A program made the translations under genes and the position numbers. Shown piece by piece: positions 44,190-54,907 of a stretch of 64,000 nt of DNA. The notes under the pieces are model-generated. The model worked only from the letters and a program-made list of their open reading frames with translations. It was not told the origin of the DNA and did not search any database. The stretch is from Rhineura floridana. Its lineage: Eukaryota; Chordata; Lepidosauria; Squamata; Rhineuridae. Where the stretch lies: the NCBI RefSeq assembly GCF_030035675.1, contig NC_084489.1, forward strand, positions 82,016,270 through 82,080,269, given 5' to 3'. Numbering within the stretch: the first letter of the stretch is position 1; each line of letters begins with the position of its first letter.

Positions 44190-45345
44190 CAACCTTGGGC
44201 ATCATGATTGTCTCAACTACTCCCATCCCGCACGGACACAACCGCTCTGCGCGCGGAATTCCACGATATCTGCCATCGAGGAGAGCTGACGGGAGTACAC
44301 CAAATCTCGTCATTGTAAATACTTTTCTGTATCTGGCGTTGGGAAGCTTACTGAGGTATTGCACAGGTGCAAAACCCATGGGAAAGATGGTAACAGCAGG
44401 CTTGTGTATGGTCAGTGGGTTTGAAGTTCTATATCCATTATACGTTGAGAAATAGCTGACCATGCTTTGGAGAACCCTAGCGTGGAGAATGGCATTCTTT
44501 GCATGAGGATGCCATGCTCCCGAGGCATGAAAGTTCACTCCCAGGTATTGGTATGAAGAAACCTGCTCAATTGGGAGGTAATTGAGATGCCAAACGTGTC
44601 TCAACTTTTTTTTTGGTAAACACGAGCACTTTTGTCTTGTCATGGTTAATAATTAGCCGGTCCTTGGCACAATGATCCGCCAAAGCTCGAAGTAGTTGAC
44701 GCAGATCGATGCTTGTCAGTGATAACAACACTGCATCGTCTGCATAAAGTAATATGGATAACAGTTTACTGGTGAGAGTTGGAGGGTGTGATGGAATCAG
44801 CGCCAGAGAAGTAACCAGCGAGTTTACATAAAAATTGAATAAAGTAGGGACTAAGACACAGCCCTGCTTAACACCCTCCTGGATAGGGATTGGCTTGGTC
44901 AAATGACCTATATTATTACATCTGATGCGAAATTTGGTATTCTCATAAAGAGAGCGTATCAGAGTTAAAAGGCACCTATCAGTGTTAGATGACTCAAACT
45001 TTTCCCAGAGATTAGCTCTGGGTATAAGATCAAAAGCACTTTTAAAATCAATAAAAGTCGTATATAGGGATCCCCTCTTTTGGTTGAGTATTTCTCTACG
45101 AGCTGTTGTAGGACTAATATGTGATCCATGGTGGAACGTTCCCCTCTGAACCCGGCTTGTTCATCGGCCAGAATGTTATCCTGGGCCGGCCAGCTTTGTA
45201 ATTTATCAAGCAGATGAGAAGAATATAATTTGCTGACTATATTCAGCAAACTGATTGGCCTGTAATTGGCTGGGTCAGATCTGCAGCCTCTTTTGTAGAT
45301 TGGTATTACAGTGGCTAGACCCCAGTCTTCAGGAATTTTGGCCAT
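44190..45345 (-). mobile_element. Non-LTR retrotransposon, RT portion, not CR1/L2
   Basis: On the minus strand the RT motifs come in order. KIPEDWGLATVIPIYKRG and NYRPISLLNIVSKLY lie near 45340-45230, and DEQAGFRGERSTMDHILVLQ near 45165-45100. GVKQGCVLVPTLFNFY lies near 44870 and LLYADDAVLLS near 44760-44725. A C-terminal part follows (RAERLCPCGMG near 44225). The reading shifts frame at least twice and the N-terminal part is missing, so it is dead. LADEQAGFR with LLYADDAVL differs from the L2-like copies here; R4/Dong-like or Vingi-like clades are possible. Confidence 0.75.
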
Positions 45346-45463
45346 AGGATCTCCAGATAGGACTGGGAGAGACCCCAGGCTGAAACTGCCAGTCAGTGTA
45401 GGGAATACTGGATGAGATGCATCAATGGACTGACTCAGCACAAGGCAGCTTCCCATGTTTCTA
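45336..45463 (+). mobile_element. tRNA-derived SINE, 3' part
   Basis: GGATCTCCAGATAGGACTGG to CAAGGCAGCTTCCCATGTTTC. The tRNA head is missing. It meets the 5' end of the non-LTR element on the opposite strand; a chance open frame reads through both. Confidence 0.75.
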
Positions 45464-46020
45464 AAAAACAGAGAGAATCAGGATACTGAACTCTGTGGCT
45501 TTTCAAAGCTTATGTACTATTGTGGTACTCATGCAGCTGCTTAATCCAACATAAACAGGCCTTTGGCAGGTTCCTCCTTTATCAGAATAAAACATGAATG
45601 GAACACATGATTATCAAAGGACACAAGTAAGGGTAGAGGCATTAACTCTGAAAACAAAGACCCTTCTAGGGCATATACCATAGATTTCCAGTCAAAGCAT
45701 AATTAGGAGCATGCTTAAAAGGCAAGTCTAGATGCTTGTGCAGTTGTTTTGATGTTTAGATGATCTCACATGGCTAAGTGATTCTGGAAGAGGATGAAAG
45801 AAAGAGGCAGGCAATCTTAATTTAATACTGCAGACCTTGCCCACTGAGTGCGAGCCGATAAATCTCTGCAGTTGAAAAAAAAGCAATACCCCCACACTCA
45901 GAAGAATCCTTGAAAGAGCTGTATTGTAAATCACAGAAGGTCCATGGATCAGGCGTCAAGGAGATAGACAATGCCTTTGTTTATACCACCCCCCCAAAAA
46001 ACAATCATTGATAGGAGCCT

Positions 46021-46215
46021 TTGGCCACATCTACACCATGCATTTAACACACATTTAAAGCACATGGCTTCCCCCAAAGAAATCCTGGGACCTGCAGTTT
46101 ACCCTTCACAGAGCTCCAAATTCCAGCACCCTTAACAAACTACAGTTCCCAGGATTCTTTGAGGGAAGCATGTGCGTTAAATGTGCTTTAAATGTGTGGT
46201 GTGCGTGTGACCTCA
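46021..46215. repeat. Fold-back DNA element (family B), short form
   Basis: CACACATTTAAAGCACATGG and its complement TGCTTTAAATGTGTGGTGTG close an element with AAATCCTGGGACCTGCAGTT and AACTACAGTTCCCAGGATTC. The outer arms are very well kept. Confidence 0.75.
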
Positions 46216-47011
46216 TTCTCCTTACTGGACTTCTAAGGAGGTGAGGGGTCTTCCCAAGCACTGGGACCTATCAGACAATACAAAAGAGTTTTCAGGGCAG
46301 ATTGCTGTAAGGCAGAGGCAACAGATCCATTTTGTCTTTTCTCCTTGCCTTGTTATCTTGCCTACCAAGCCCTGCTCATTGGCGAAAATGCAAAAGGCAA
46401 CGTGTCAAAGGGGGAAGCAAAGGGAGAAATCTGTTCTCTCCACATTGCCCACAACAAAGAAAAGCCAACCAAGAGAGTCCTTCTCTGACCTAAGAAGGCC
46501 AAAACTGAGGCAAGCGGCTCTTGCAGCAAAGCCTTCCTTGGCAGAGCAAGCAATCCTAGGCTAGATCGAAATTACGCAGTTTGAGGGTGTGTTGACACGA
46601 CGAGTGGGGAACATTTGTCAGCCTGAGGGCCGCATTTCCTTCTGGACAATCTCCCGAAGGCCACATGCCACTGGTGGGCGGGGCCAGGATCAAAAAGTGG
46701 GCGGAGCAATCAATGGACATTTTACCTTTGTACAGTAGACAATAGACTGGTTTCCTGCAACCCTCTCTAGCCTCCACTCAGACAAGCAAGAGGTATTATC
46801 GTAGTTCAGGGAAGCACCTCAGCCAGGCAAAAACTCTTGGGGCGTGAAGGAGGGTGTGGCCTGGAGAGAGTTCCAAGGGCCAGAGAGAGGGGGCTATGGG
46901 GGGGCGCATTCAGTCTGCAGGCCTGAAGTTCCCCACACCTGGTTTACCTTAACAAAGCACTGCATGCTGCTCCACCCCCCCTCCCTCGCCAGTACTTGGG
47001 TTGGGAAGGGG

Positions 47012-47125
47012 CAGAGCTTGGAAAAGTTACTTTTTTTGAACTACAACTCCCATCAACCCCAGCCAGCATGGCCACTGGACGAAGCTGATAGTTGTAGTTC
47101 AAAAAAGTAACTTTTCCAAGCTCTG
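47012..47125. mobile_element. MITE with 8-bp target duplication (hAT type)
   Basis: Termini CAGAGCTTGGAAAAGTTAC and GTAACTTTTCCAAGCTCTG are perfect inverted repeats. The flanks GGAAGGGG (47004-47011 and 47126-47133) are identical 8-mers. It is 114 bp with ACTACAACTCCCATC in the left arm. The ends match the centre of the element at 7800-8184. It lies about 215 bp downstream of OXSR1 exon 5 in gene direction. Confidence 0.92.
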
Positions 47126-47340
47126 GGAAGGGGGCTGATGCATCAGACGCATTTCCTTCAGGGTTGGGCACAATGTGTTCACACAGAAACACCCACCCCA
47201 CTCCCCCGAGTTGGAGGGGAAATGACGCACCTATGACACATCGCCTCCCTCTTTTTCTCCAACCCAGCGTCCTCTGGGTTGTCTCTCTGGCACACACTGA
47301 AAGGAGAGCGCAATCTACATGGCAATTTAAAAAAGTTCAC

Positions 47341-47396
47341 CTGCAATCTGGACTGAGCCATCTTCTCCTAGAAGAATGTTTCCAGCTTTCACATCC
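47341..47396 (-). CDS. OXSR1: OXSR1 exon 5 (catalytic loop)
   Basis: It encodes (R)DVKAGNILLGEDGSVQIA(D), 56 nt. Acceptor CACCGAAAG follows a CT-rich tract; donor GTGAAC. With exon 4 it forms HRDVKAGN; the Asp is human D146, the catalytic base. Identical to human as I recall it. Confidence 0.98.
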
Positions 47397-47849
47397 CTTT
47401 CGGTGGGGAGGGGAGAGAGAGAGAGAAAGAAAGAGGAAAACAAAAAGACATACACAGTAAGTACAAGTTGCGGATTCTCCTGTCGTATCCTGCTTCAAGA
47501 TCAAAACATTATTGTCTTAATGCAAAGACCACTGCTGGGGCTGTAAATACACAAACTAAGTATCTGCCTGTATCTGGGGGGGGGGAAGGAAGGAGTGAGT
47601 TAAATTTGCCAACCTGCAAGAATTATGGAGACGTGTGTGCAATACATTTACTTATTTGATAAGATTTATTCTGTTTCTATTTGAGCAAATACTGTTCAGT
47701 TTACCTATATGGAGTTAAGAAGGCGGCCCTGCAGTCATCAAACCATTGAATAAAGGGAAACAAAGCACCACCCCATCCACAACACCCTGTACCTGTTCAA
47801 CCCCTGAGAGGAGGAAGGTGTCTCATTCCAAACAGAATCTTATGGTCAC

Positions 47850-47912
47850 TGATTCATAGGGTCGCCATAAGTCGTAATCGACTTGAAGGCACATAACAAC
47901 AACACTTGTACA
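47850..47912 (+). mobile_element. Bov-B-type LINE/SINE tail
   Basis: CATAGGGTCGCCATAAGTCG and ATCGACTTGAAGGCAC, then (AAC)n, is the Bov-B/Sauria SINE 3' end alone. Confidence 0.75.
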
Positions 47913-47914
47913 TC

Positions 47915-48290
47915 GCTATTTCATTTAAAAGCATCAAAGCAGTTTACAACTTAAAAAAAACATACACTAACACAGTAAAAACAGAGATCAGCTATTGTAA
48001 AAAGGCATCTTCTTAATTGCCTGCATAAGCCTTGCAGAACAGAAAGATTTTCAGCAGGCATTTAAATGTTAAAACAGAAGGCACCTGCTGGATCTCTGTT
48101 GCCAGAGCATTCCAGAGAACTGGACCGATGACAATGAAATTTGTGTCTATGTTAAACGAACCTCACCTACTTGAGGGACAACCAACGTCACTCCTGCAGA
48201 TCATCTCAGTGATTGAGCTGAGATGTAAGGTTCAGGCGGTCCCTAAACTCCTCCTTAGTCTTCTTGCATGAATCCTAAGTGGCTTGCATG
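47915..48290 (-). repeat. Unassigned LINE-tail-like repeat
   Basis: ATCGCTATTTCATTTAAAAGC..AAGCAGTTTACAAC resembles a reversed LINE tail. TGCCAGAGCATTCCAGAGAAC resembles a piece near 8480 (TTGGAAAAGAGTTCCAGAGC). Family unknown to me. A near-exact 19-bp doubling, GCTTGCATGAATCCTAAGT, sits at its end (48264-48300). Confidence 0.4.
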
Positions 48291-48522
48291 AATCCTAAGT
48301 GTGGCCTTTATTCAGGAGTGGCCTATATTTAGGTCAATACAGTATACAAACCACCATAACATTAATTTCAATATAAACTTATGCTGCAAAATAGAAGGAG
48401 CTGATTTCTTGCAGAACCTCAGAGAAAAGTGGAGACGTGTTCTCCCCCCCAAAACCCTAAACACTTCTCATGTGAACTATACGAAACTGCCTTAGAGAAA
48501 CAGCTGGCCCGTCTAGCTTAGT

Positions 48523-48592
48523 TTTCACCCTCCAAATGGGCAATGTAGTCCAAAACATCTGGGGGGCACGAGGCTGGTGAAGGCTGGGCTAA
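48523..48592. repeat. Half copy of a family A fold-back
   Basis: GGCAATGTAGTCCAAAACATC then GGGGCACGAGGCTGGTGAAGG, the right arm. Confidence 0.5.
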
Positions 48593-48696
48593 CTCAGCAT
48601 CATTTCACTTGACTGGCAACATCTCGTGCCTCTTCCTCATCATGCTAGCATTCCTGGGATCCAACAATACCTTTTTTTGCTCACTAGGATACTAAG

Positions 48697-48870
48697 CAGT
48701 AGAGACTGGTGACCTCGATGCCAGTGAGGCAGTGAATCCTCTCCAGGTTTTAGTCTGAACTTTCAAGGACCTGTCCAAGGTGCTATCAGCACCTTGAACG
48801 TTTAGACTAAAACCTGGAGTGGATTGGCTGCTCCACTGACATCGGGGCCACCATCTCCACTGATACTCAG
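48697..48870. repeat. Palindromic repeat (CTCCAGGTTTTAGTC type)
   Basis: 48741-48760 and 48800-48819 are reverse complements at 19 of 20 positions (CTCCAGGTTTTAGTCTGAAC). Outer parts GTGACCTCGATGCCAGTGAG and CACTGACATCGGGGCCACC also pair. The centre holds AGGTGCTATCAGCACCT. Probably a MITE. Confidence 0.75.
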
Positions 48871-49804
48871 CAGATAAAATGCCTCATCTTCCACTGTGAG
48901 TTTACAGAAACATTTAAGACCAAAGGAAAGCCAAAAGAGCTTTCAGAGCTTATGGCAAAACTAACTGTTTACACATTAAACGAAGCAAGCCACACTCAAT
49001 AGGCTTTTAAAAAAGAATTGGCTTGCCTAATGTTACACAGAAGGAAACTTCATTGTATCCATTGTCTCCTGGCCCTCTATTTACTTCCACCAAGTGCCAA
49101 AGAGTAGCAAAAGCTTTTGTCCTCGGAATAATGGTTCTATTATTTGTTTTAATTTTGTTTCATAACTGAACAGGGGGAGAGAGAAACTGTGCTTGGTTCC
49201 TCTCCAGAACAAAAGAGCATTTCCACTGAAGACTTAAAAACTCTTAAGGAAGCAGACAGCACAATCCAAAGAACTACCAGTATATTCCTGCCCACCACAA
49301 ACTTCAGGAGGCAAAGACATTTGTCTTCTCTATTCATCGCACAACTGCAGCTGCCGATTGCTCCTACCATTCTAAGGGCACAGGGAATACGCAAAGGTTA
49401 CTATGTTAAAAGGTTCAAAAGAATGTAAGTTTCCCAAAGTTAATCCCGTCAGACTAGGATTCCGCAACCTGGTGTCTTCTTGATGATTTCGGCCACTTCC
49501 AGGTTGACACTGTTTTGCAGGTATGAGTCATCATATACCAGAAAATTTAGGTTGCACAATTAAATTGGATTTGGTATGCATGGGCAGCAAATCCTCTTCT
49601 CAAAAAAAAAAGTGGGAGAATTTTTGTGGGTAAAAAAATTGACACAGAAATACACTGGAATGTGTGATAATATAACTATGCTGGGCAACATCATATAACC
49701 TCTGCACAAACAATGAATGTTCAAACTGCAATGTAGTGTAAGCAGCATTCAAGTTTTTTGCAAACAAGTAAGGATGAATGCTCAATAAATAGGCAGTCTG
49801 GAAA

Positions 49805-49918
49805 GAGCTCAGCACAACTACCAGCTACCATCATCCCTGACTGATGGTCATGCTGCCTGAGGCTAATCAGAGATATAGTCCGATAGCATCTAGACAGCAC
49901 CAGACTGGGGGACTTTGG
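49805..49918. repeat. Fold-back DNA element (family A), decayed
   Basis: CAACTACCAGCTACCATCATCC and the right arm CATCTAGACAGCACCAGACTG. Confidence 0.45.
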
Positions 49919-50127
49919 ATTAGACCATTAAATAAAAAAGAGGTTTACTTGAAACAGAAAGGTTTTACTACGCATTATGGAAAATGATGAAGAGAATTCT
50001 CAAACAGGGATCCCATTTTTGTTACTGGTCCCATATTTCCACTTGGATGCTTGTTTTGGCTTAGAGGGGTCCTTTTGTCTCTTGTTGCAAGATCACCACG
50101 TTGTGCACAATATATAATGTGGTGATG

Positions 50128-50645
50128 CTAGAGCTTGGGGTCATCCAATGAAGCTGAACACTGGAAGATTCAGGAGACACATGCAAGAAAAAGTACTTCA
50201 CACAGTGCACAGTTAAACTATGGGATTCAGTCCCACAAGGAGTAGTGATGGCTAACAAGGTGGATGGCTTGAAAAGGGAACTAGACATATTCATGGAGGG
50301 TAAGTATCAGTGTAGTGGTTAAGGTGTTGGACTATGACCTGGGAGACCAGGGTTCGAGTCCCCACATAGCCATGAAGCTCACTGGGTGACCTTGGCCCAG
50401 TCTCTGCCTCCCAGCCTCATGAAAACCCTATTCATAGGGTCACCATAAGTCGGAATCGACTTGAAGGCAGTACAAGTATCAGTGGTTACTAGCCACAACA
50501 GTTATGTTCCACCTCTGCTGTTGGAGGCAATATATTTCTGAATATCAGCTGCTGGGAATCACAAGTTGGAGGGCGTGGCTGCAGTCCCATCTTACTAGCA
50601 TCTGGTTGGCCACTGTAAGATGCTGGACCAGATGGTCCTTTGGGT
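50128..50645 (+). mobile_element. CR1-like LINE 3' end, split by a Sauria SINE
   Basis: The left part 50128-50312 runs from AGCTTGGGGTCATCC to CATATTCATGGAGGG. The right part 50474-50645 runs from AGTATCAGTGGTTACTAGCC to GGACCAGATGGTCC. Together they give the same tail as 11808-12147. The SINE at 50313-50473 lies between the parts. Confidence 0.85.
50313..50473 (+). mobile_element. Sauria SINE, full length, with target duplication
   Basis: tRNA-like head TAGTGGTTAAGGTGTTGGAC, B box GGGTTCGAGTCCCC, middle CATGAAGCTCACTGGGTGAC and Bov-B-like tail CATAGGGTCACCATAAGTCG plus ATCGACTTGAAGGCAG. The 11-bp duplication AAGTATCAGTG flanks it exactly (50302-50312 and 50474-50484). It is well kept and younger than the CR1 copy it splits. 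Confidence 0.93.
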
Positions 50646-50747
50646 CTTACGACATCAGGACATGGGCAAAGTTTTACCCAACATTAACTTATGGAACTTG
50701 ACACAGTTATACACTTTCCGGCAGGAGCCCTGTATTTCTCCTAATGA

Positions 50748-50872
50748 AGGAATGGGGTACCTGAGCTCCCTCCACCCCTGGATTTGTTGGAGTCCACCTC
50801 AGATCAGTCCCAGACAGTATGGTCCATTGGTCAGGGATGACAGGAGTTGGCCACAGGTTCCCCATCTCTACT
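50748..50872. repeat. Fold-back DNA element (family A)
   Basis: GGGGTACCTGAGCTCCCTCC, GGAGTCCACCTCAGATCAG inside, and GGCCACAGGTTCCCCATC at the right. Confidence 0.55.
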
Positions 50873-51249
50873 CTATACATCTCAAAGTAATGAAAAAAAC
50901 CTTGAAAATCAATAAATACATATTTAAAAAATGTAACATGCTGAAAAAACATGGATTTCAATTTCAAAGCAGCCCAACACATTTTGGCCAATTTATATTT
51001 AAAGGCCTTCTTCAGGGGCTATAAAAACCAAGGACATCACATAAATAGTCATTTAAAACAACTGGTTACATACAAGTTACATATAAGCAAGTAAATATAC
51101 TTACTTAAATTGGAAAACAGTCTGCAGAGATCTTTGCTTGGATTGCAATGCTATTTTGGAACCCCTCCCACAATTATTTTTTAAAGCCTTTTGTAACTCA
51201 AATTCCATATAAAATCCATTTTTTCAGCATCTTGAGACACTACCCTCTT

Positions 51250-51690
51250 TTGTTTGTGGACTATACAGTCTTGGACCAGGGTACCTGAAAGACCAGTACG
51301 AATCTACCCTACAGCTGAGATAATCACCAGAGGACTTCTCCAGGTGCCCCCAAACCGTGGAGCTAACTCCAAAAGAGAGATATGGTCAGCACCTACCTTT
51401 ACCTTCTTTCAGGCCCCAGGCAAAGTCCATCCTCTTTAAATGGGCATTTGGTCTTGTATTTAAATTGTATGGAATTGCCCGGTTTTCACTATTCACTTGT
51501 TTTGGCTTGGGATACTGGCTGCAGGAGGGTTTTTTTTAACAAATACAATTTATCAGAACCATTTTAATGCTATTTAATGATGTTTTTATTATTAACAGTT
51601 TCCATATTACATTTTATTCGCTTTTTATTGCAATTGGATTTTTTAATTGTTAGATTAATGATGTGTAAAAGCGCCCTGAATTCCATTTAC
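51250..51690 (+). mobile_element. L2-like LINE, decayed 3' end
   Basis: CTATACAGTCTTGGACCAGG and GTACCTGAAAGACCAGTACG match the 'YKALYSLGPGYLKD' stretch of the LINE at 1-2425. The tail is T-rich and ends AAAGCGCCCTGAATTCC. Confidence 0.65.
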
Positions 51691-52144
51691 AGTATAGAGA
51701 TGTTATACAGACACGTTAATGAGTAAACAAAGCCCAAGCCTGGCCAATGACTTAATTTGAGCTCCAGAAAATGAGTCAATGAGTTTAACACACTGTCTCT
51801 CTTTGAGCATCGCCCTGCCTTTCCTTCATGACCAGAATTCCCTGAATACATTCCCCCGCCCCTCAAATTGCAGGACTGGCCCAACATGTTTTGCTGCTTG
51901 AAGCAACGGACAAGATAGCACCCTCCCATTCCACACATGCAATCCAACTGAAGTGGAAGCTAATTCATACTTTAACACTGGTGACAGGACAGCCTTTTCC
52001 ACTGCATCTGGAGGCTGGGGAGGGACTGCTGCCCTGGCCACACAGCATCTGCTTCCTAAAGTGGCTACCTAACAGTAGGGCCAGCCCTAAAAACGTGCAC
52101 TATTAAGGCTGTACAACTCTCTCAGTTTCATCTGCTATCATCTA

Positions 52145-52205
52145 GCACAGGAATGGGGAACCTGTACAATAACGTCTATAGGGCCACAGGTTTCTCAGCC
52201 CTGAT
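52145..52205. repeat. Half copy of a family A fold-back
   Basis: GCACAGGAATGGGGAACCTG, then GGGCCACAGGTTTCTCAGCC; only the outer arms remain. Confidence 0.5.
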
Positions 52206-52840
52206 CTAGAAGAGCTAAAGTAGGCTACTTCACAATATCACAACACAAACCTCTCCCCACCATCACCACTCCCAGCGTACCACAACCCATTTACCACTGA
52301 TGAACATGGGGTTCGCTAATATGGCAGCTTGGTCAATACAAGCCAGCATTCAGTCACAGCTGTGCCCACAGCAGGCTGTAATCAATCCATTCCCCTCTTC
52401 CAACAAAACCAATTTACTGGTTTGCTCCTCTGATCTTGGAAGAACCAGCATTTAGATTCACCAAAAGCACAACACAAATGCAGAACATCAGTTTTTAAAA
52501 TGCTATTTATAGACCAAGGAGAGAGAATTTGTTCCACTGCATTCTTAATAGCTGAGTAATTGGCCCCCTGTGTCCCCGCCGCCGCCCTCCAAACATCGCT
52601 GCCAAAGTAACAAAAGACTGTTAGACTCCTTTCAATTACAGTAAATCTAAACATACACCATACATCTTCCTGTGCATTGTCTGACTATTTAGTACATACG
52701 CATGGCCGTCAATGTGGCCTAGAGTCATCTGCGCATAACGGATAATTTATATGAAATGTAAACAATACATTTGTATTATTACTATACATGCATGGCATGG
52801 AGAAAGTGGATAGAGAGAGTTTTTCTCCCTCTCTTATAAC

Positions 52841-52940
52841 ACTAGAACTTGTGGACATGTAATGAAGCTGAATGTTGGAAGATTCAGGACAGACAGAAGA
52901 AAATGCTTCTTCACACAGTACATAGTTAAACTATGGAATT
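52841..52940 (+). mobile_element. CR1-like LINE fragment
   Basis: GTAATGAAGCTGAATGTTGG, AGATTCAGGACAGAC and TTCTTCACACAGTACATAG match the start of the 50128 copy. It is cut at 52940 by a CR1 tail in the opposite direction. Confidence 0.7.
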
Positions 52941-53087
52941 CATAGAATCATAGAATAGTAGAGTTGGAAGGGGCCTATAAGGCCATCAAGTCCAACCCCC
53001 TGCTCAATGCAGGAATCCAAATCAAAGCATTCTCGACAGATGGCTGTCCAGCTGCCTCTTGAAGGCCTCCAGTGTCAGAGAGCCCAC
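52941..53087 (-). mobile_element. CR1 LINE tail, reverse orientation
   Basis: It opens CATAGAATCATAGAATAG and continues GGGGCCTATAAGGCCATCAAG to GAGAGCCCAC, the complement of the CR1 ending. It faces the CR1 tail at 53181-53322. Confidence 0.85.
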
Positions 53088-53180
53088 TTTATGCCAGGTC
53101 AGACTCTTTTGTCTATATGGACCGGAATTTATTTATTTTGACAATTTATATACCGCTTAATTAATATAACCTCTAAGCAG

Positions 53181-53322
53181 GCCCTCCGACACTGGCGGCA
53201 TTCAAGAGGCAGTGGACAGCCATCTGTCGGGAATGCACTGATTTGGATTCCTGCATTGCACAGGGGATTGGACTTGATGGCCTTATAGGCCCCTTCCAAC
53301 TCTACTATTCTATGATTTTATG
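53181..53322 (+). mobile_element. CR1 LINE tail
   Basis: CCGACACTGGCGGCATTCAAG to TACTATTCTATGATTTTATG. With 52941-53087 it forms an inverted pair around a 93-bp spacer that carries a LINE-tail fragment (AATTTATATACCGC). Confidence 0.85.
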
Positions 53323-53371
53323 ATGTGGCCTCCTCAGAGAGGGAGCAGCTCTCCAGGGCCGAGGTAGCCAG

Positions 53372-53496
53372 GCTCGTCCCCCTCCTAATGTTGTAGACTC
53401 CAACTGCCATCATCGCTGACATCTGGCTATGCTGGCTGGGGATGATGGGAATCGGAGTCCACAACTTCTGGAGGTTACCATGTTAGCTACCTCTGC
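53372..53496. repeat. Fold-back DNA element (family A)
   Basis: GACTCCAACTGCCATCATCG, GGCTATGCTGGCTGGGGATG and ATCGGAGTCCACAACTTCTG. Confidence 0.65.
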
Positions 53497-53504
53497 TCCA
53501 GGGT

Positions 53505-53632
53505 CTCAGCAGAGGTCTTTCCTGTCACCTGTCATTATCTGATCCTTTAGCTGGAAGAGCCAGGGGTTGACCCTGGGACCTTCTGCATGTCAACAAACCA
53601 CTCTGCCTTTGAGCTATGGTCTCTCTCCAACT
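53505..53632 (-). mobile_element. tRNA-derived SINE, old
   Basis: GGTTGACCCTGGGACCTTC then GCCTTTGAGCTATGGTC is the reversed head. Confidence 0.55.
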
Positions 53633-54721
53633 GAAGAGCAAACTGGGTTATCCTTATCCATAGTTAAGGTCAGTGCTGATGTAGCCCTTACCTGTGGCTT
53701 AAAGTCCAGGGCGAAAGTGGAAATCCTCCCCCCAAGACATAAGGGGGTTAGAAGCACATGATCCCATGAGCCACTAAACCTCCTGACCGTGGTTAACAGC
53801 ATGCCGGCAGAAGCCCCAGATTTCACATCAGCAAAAGGAGGGCTATCAATCAGCAGCAAGTTTCAATCAGTTCTAACCGCTTGAGGCCTTGAACCAACAC
53901 CAAGGGGAGAGGAGAGATGAGGCTTCACATCCTTATGTTAACCTCCCCTCTAATCTCTTCTCCTGTCCTGCCTGGTTCCCACTGGATCTCTCCTCTTACA
54001 ATTCCCCTTAAGCAAAAACAATCTAAGGCTGGAGGGAGGATGGGGAGAGGAACAGAACTGCACAGGAGACAATGATTAAGCAAGAGTTACAGTGCTTGAT
54101 AGTCTCCATAGCAATCCTGTGAATGGATTTTTTCCTCTTCAAAGTTAAAATACACACACCCCGACCACGACATCTGTGAGCAATCTTGTGAAAGCATTAC
54201 TCAGCATCCCAAAAATACAAGCTGGCACCCTACAGAAGAACAGCTGGGTTGTGTTCCTACACTTCCAGGGGCCTTGACAAATCTTTTGAGGAATCAAATG
54301 AAAGAGATTACAGCTAACATTTTATATTTTGTGCAGCTTGGATTTGGAATTTCTACCATGCAAGGAGGGACAGAGACTGCAGAAGGGAGTGCATTGTGGC
54401 ACAGATAAAATATATATTCCTGCAGAATTTGGGGGAGGGGAAGGGCAGACTTTTTTTAAAAAGTTGTAATAGTATAGACAAATGTCCATATTTCAAGAGA
54501 CAGGGCACTTCGTAGGAACAGAGAAGAGACCACAACAGAATGAAAGGTGTTGTGTCTTGAATTACTCAGATTCTGAAAAAATGTTCTTGGAAGGTGTGTG
54601 CGTGGGTGGGAGAGAGCATTCCTTTGTCTCCCCAGGGAGCCCCAAGCACTGCCAGAGAAAAGATAAAACAGAAGAACTACACTGTTAGACGAGACAAAGG
54701 TCAGCACTAGAGGCCAGCCAG

Positions 54722-54907
54722 AGGAAGGGCCATAGCTCAATGGCAGAGCATCCCTTTGCATGCATAAGACCCCTAGTTCAATCCCCAATATCTCCACGTA
54801 GGGCTGGGAATGTCCCCTGCTTGAAATCACAGCTGGCAGTCAGTGTAAACAACATTGAGCCAGATGGACCAATGGTTTGTCACAGTGTAAGGCAGCTTCC
54901 TACATAC
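54722..54907 (+). mobile_element. tRNA-derived SINE
   Basis: GGGCCATAGCTCAATGGCAG (A box), CTAGTTCAATCCCCAATATC (B box), ending GTAAGGCAGCTTCCTACAT. Confidence 0.85.

Noticed and set aside
44965-45456. 163-codon open frame as a host gene fused to RT
   Set aside because: Its first 40 residues are antisense SINE sequence read by chance into a decayed non-LTR element.
46595-46945. DNA transposon with 8-bp duplication
   Set aside because: The two ends look inverted (GAGTGGGGAAC and GTTCCCCACACC), but no matching 8-mers flank them and the arms are poor; only noted within intron 5.
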